Made by a program: the position numbers and the translations under genes | The notes under the pieces: generated by a model | Told to the model about the DNA's origin: nothing | What the model saw: the letters and a program-made list of their open reading frames with translations, nothing else | Databases searched by the model: none | NCBI GenBank assembly: GCA_003252535.1 | Contig: QKDN01000061.1 | Span: 1-44,567 of the forward strand | Direction: 5' to 3' | From: Campylobacterota bacterium | GTDB lineage: Bacteria > Campylobacterota > Campylobacteria > Campylobacterales > Sulfurovaceae | DNA length: 44,567 bases | Part shown: piece after piece, positions 42,672 to 44,567 of the stretch | How the letters are laid out: each line of letters opens with the position of its first letter | How positions within the stretch are numbered: the stretch's first letter is position 1

Positions 42672-44567
42672 GTGAGGGGGGTCTGCATCCTTCTGGCGGA
42701 CAAAAGCTCTATGAGCGCTTCGAAATCCATCGGCCTGGAGTAGTAATACCCCTGGAAAATATCGCACGACATCTCTTTGAGCAGGTTGGCATGTTCGAGG
42801 GTTTCGACCCCTTCTGCCTGCACTTTGAGATTGAATATCCTGGCGATATTGATGATGGAGCTCACGATCAGCCGGTCACTGGTATCTTCGGTGAAGTTCC
42901 GGATGAACGATTTGTCTATCTTGAGTTTGTCGATAGGGAACATTTTGAGATAGCTCAGCGACGAGTAGCCTGTCCCGAAATCATCGATAGCCAGTGAGAT
43001 ATTGTGCGCTTTGAGCTTCGTCAGCTTGATGATCGCCTCTTCGTGATTCTGCATCGCGTAGGTTTCGGTGATCTCCAGCTCGATGTTCTCGGCCCTCACG
43101 GAGTATGCATCCATCATCTTCAGCAAGTCGCCGGGGAAATCCTCGTCGAAGAACTCCCTTGCCGAGATATTGATAGCGAGTTTGAAGTCGGTATCGGTAT
43201 GTGCAAGTATCCCCGGCAGTTTTTCGAAGGCATCTCTGACGATCTTCCTCCCCAGCTGCATGATCATGCCGTGCTGTTCGGCTATCGGGATGAACTCTTC
43301 GGGGGAGATGAAGCCCTTTTGGGGATGGAACCAGCGTACGAGTACCTCTGCACCGCAGATCGTTTCGCTGCTTGCATCGTAAAAGGGCTGGAAATGGATC
43401 GTCAGGCCGTCGTTCTCCAGGGTGTTTTTGAGATCATAGAGGAGGGAGACCTTTTTCATGAGCTCCTGGGTAAACTCCTGGTGATAGACGATGAAGCTGT
43501 CCCTGTTGTTCTTCTTGACCTCGTACATTGCCGAATCGGCATTCTTGATGAGTTCGATGGCGTTGTCGCCGTGGATGGGATAGAAGGCGATACCGATCGA
43601 GAGGGTGATGAAACAGGTATTGCCATCTATGACAATAGGCTGTTTGACACTCTCAAGCAGGCGCTGCGAGATCACGATCGCATCGGCTTCATCATCGATC
43701 CCATCGAGGATGATATTGAACTCATCGCCCCCGATCCGGGCGATGATATCATCCTCCCTGAGCAATGCATGGAACTTCGATGCGACGATCTTGAGCAGTT
43801 TGTCGCCGATATGGTGGCCGTAGGTGTCGTTGACCTCCTTGAAATGGTCGATATCGAGGGAGATCAGGGCGAACTTCGTATTGCGCCTCGCCGCACTGCT
43901 GATGGTGAAACCCAGGATCTCTTCGAACTGTGTCCTGTTGTAGAGACCGGTGAGCGGATCGTGGTTGGCATAGAACTGGAGCTTCTTGTCGGTCTCCTTG
44001 ATGGCAGAGATATCGCTGAAGAGTCCGAGGAAGTTGATCTCGCCGCTGTCGGGGTCACAGCTCCTGGTGATCGAGAGCCTCTGAGGATAGACTTCGCCAT
44101 TCTTCCGCTTGTTCCATATCTCCCCCTGCCAGAATCCGAAGTGGCTGAGGCTCTCCCACATATTCCGGTAGAAATCTTCGGAGTGAACGCCCGAGGAGAG
44201 GAACCGGCAGTTCTCTCCTATGCTTTCGTTCATCGTATAGCCCGTGATCTCACAGAACGAGGCATTGACAGACTGGATATTGCCGTTCTCGTCGGTGATG
44301 ACGACACCCTCTTTTGTCTCCTGGAAGAAGAGCGCCTCTTTGGAGAGTCTCTCATATGTGGTCCGTCTCTCCGTGATATCGCTGCATATATGGACGATAT
44401 ACTCTCTGTTGCGGATAGCATAAAAGAGCGAGCGGTACCATACTGTGCCGTACTTTGTTTCGAAAGTATATTTGGGGCTGCGTGAAAGCTCACGGGTGAC
44501 ATCGCTGAATTCAAACGTGCAGTTTTTGATATCCCTGTAGGTGAGTGGCATTCCGGTATCGACCACA
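42668..44567 (-). CDS. PAS-PAS-GGDEF-EAL c-di-GMP protein, 5' end outside window
   Basis: The visible 632 or more residues run off the right edge, so the N-terminus is missing. In order: the end of one PAS-like domain, a second PAS (about 75-195), a GGDEF domain with intact GGDEF and an REDD I-site (about 200-365), and an EAL domain reading EVL, with NISAREF, DDFGTGYSSL, KIDKSFI, AEGVET and QGYY kept (about 375-625). Both catalytic sets look intact, so dual activity or one regulated activity are possible. It converges on the CZB-tailed sensor; the two stop codons overlap. Confidence 0.9.
   Translation of the reverse strand, partial: VVDTGMPLTYRDIKNCTFEFSDVTRELSRSPKYTFETKYGTVWYRSLFYAIRNREYIVHICSDITERRTTYERLSKEALFFQETKEGVVITDENGNIQSVNASFCEITGYTMNESIGENCRFLSSGVHSEDFYRNMWESLSHFGFWQGEIWNKRKNGEVYPQRLSITRSCDPDSGEINFLGLFSDISAIKETDKKLQFYANHDPLTGLYNRTQFEEILGFTISSAARRNTKFALISLDIDHFKEVNDTYGHHIGDKLLKIVASKFHALLREDDIIARIGGDEFNIILDGIDDEADAIVISQRLLESVKQPIVIDGNTCFITLSIGIAFYPIHGDNAIELIKNADSAMYEVKKNNRDSFIVYHQEFTQELMKKVSLLYDLKNTLENDGLTIHFQPFYDASSETICGAEVLVRWFHPQKGFISPEEFIPIAEQHGMIMQLGRKIVRDAFEKLPGILAHTDTDFKLAINISAREFFDEDFPGDLLKMMDAYSVRAENIELEITETYAMQNHEEAIIKLTKLKAHNISLAIDDFGTGYSSLSYLKMFPIDKLKIDKSFIRNFTEDTSDRLIVSSIINIARIFNLKVQAEGVETLEHANLLKEMSCDIFQGYYYSRPMDFEALIELLSARRMQTPLT

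Noticed and set aside
43004-44485. Long plus-strand frame opposite the last GGDEF-EAL gene
   Set aside because: Shadow frame without motifs; the minus-strand frame carries intact PAS, GGDEF and EAL signatures.

Overview
The window looks like chromosome of a Campylobacterota bacterium, most likely a Sulfurovum/Nitratifractor-like, mesophilic sulfur- or hydrogen-oxidising relative. The main evidence is gene order: sppA and an aminofutalosine-deaminase-like gene diverge from aroQ, an M24 peptidase, folK and flhF, the block I recall from Campylobacter jejuni and Helicobacter. Supporting points are the TATAAT -10 boxes without a clear -35 and the many c-di-GMP and periplasmic sensor proteins. Base composition is moderately GC-rich, except for clearly AT-rich stretches at 1-2200 and about 14600-15450. 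The genus is an inference.

Layout. Positions 1-2183 hold the end of an AT-rich NACHT/STAND NTPase (possible defence gene), followed by a repeat-filled gap with two inverted hairpin doublets. Positions 2480-6976 carry housekeeping genes: an MBL hydrolase, a DUF455 ferritin-like protein, a DegT-fold protein lacking the PLP lysine, lpxK and argB. A gap with REP-like hairpins follows (6977-7492). Then come a secreted seven-bladed propeller protein with a ComF-type phosphoribosyltransferase, a GAF-receiver protein, and an operon of L,D-transpeptidase, fused TRAP permease, TlpA-like thioredoxin and AlkD-like glycosylase (7493-14325). Two small minus-strand genes follow.

The most interesting part is 15492-24449, a tightly coupled minus-strand operon. 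Transcribed right to left it encodes a STAS regulator, an NDP-sugar pyrophosphorylase, a BcsA-like membrane glycosyltransferase without PilZ, a membrane-anchored DUF3131 protein, and a 1453-residue protein. The last combines an inner-membrane anchor, two DUF3131 domains, a SPOR-like segment, a low-complexity linker and a probable C-terminal outer-membrane beta-barrel. I read this as a candidate undescribed exopolysaccharide synthesis/export system. Upstream on the same strand lie a lipoprotein that may be a glycosidase, a carboxynorspermidine-decarboxylase-like enzyme, a membrane-fused aminopropyltransferase and a large cytoplasmic leucine-rich-repeat protein. Polyamines and polysaccharide may be linked here.

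The right end holds sppA/deaminase, then aroQ-M24-folK-flhF. In related flagellates flhG, fliA, fliM and fliY follow flhF. Here there is only a small protein with two possible SpoA-like halves, then a 5'-nucleotidase. The window closes with two large c-di-GMP proteins whose stop codons overlap: one with two periplasmic binding domains and a CZB-like tail, and one PAS-GGDEF-EAL protein cut by the window end. No tRNA, rRNA, CRISPR or insertion sequence was recognised.
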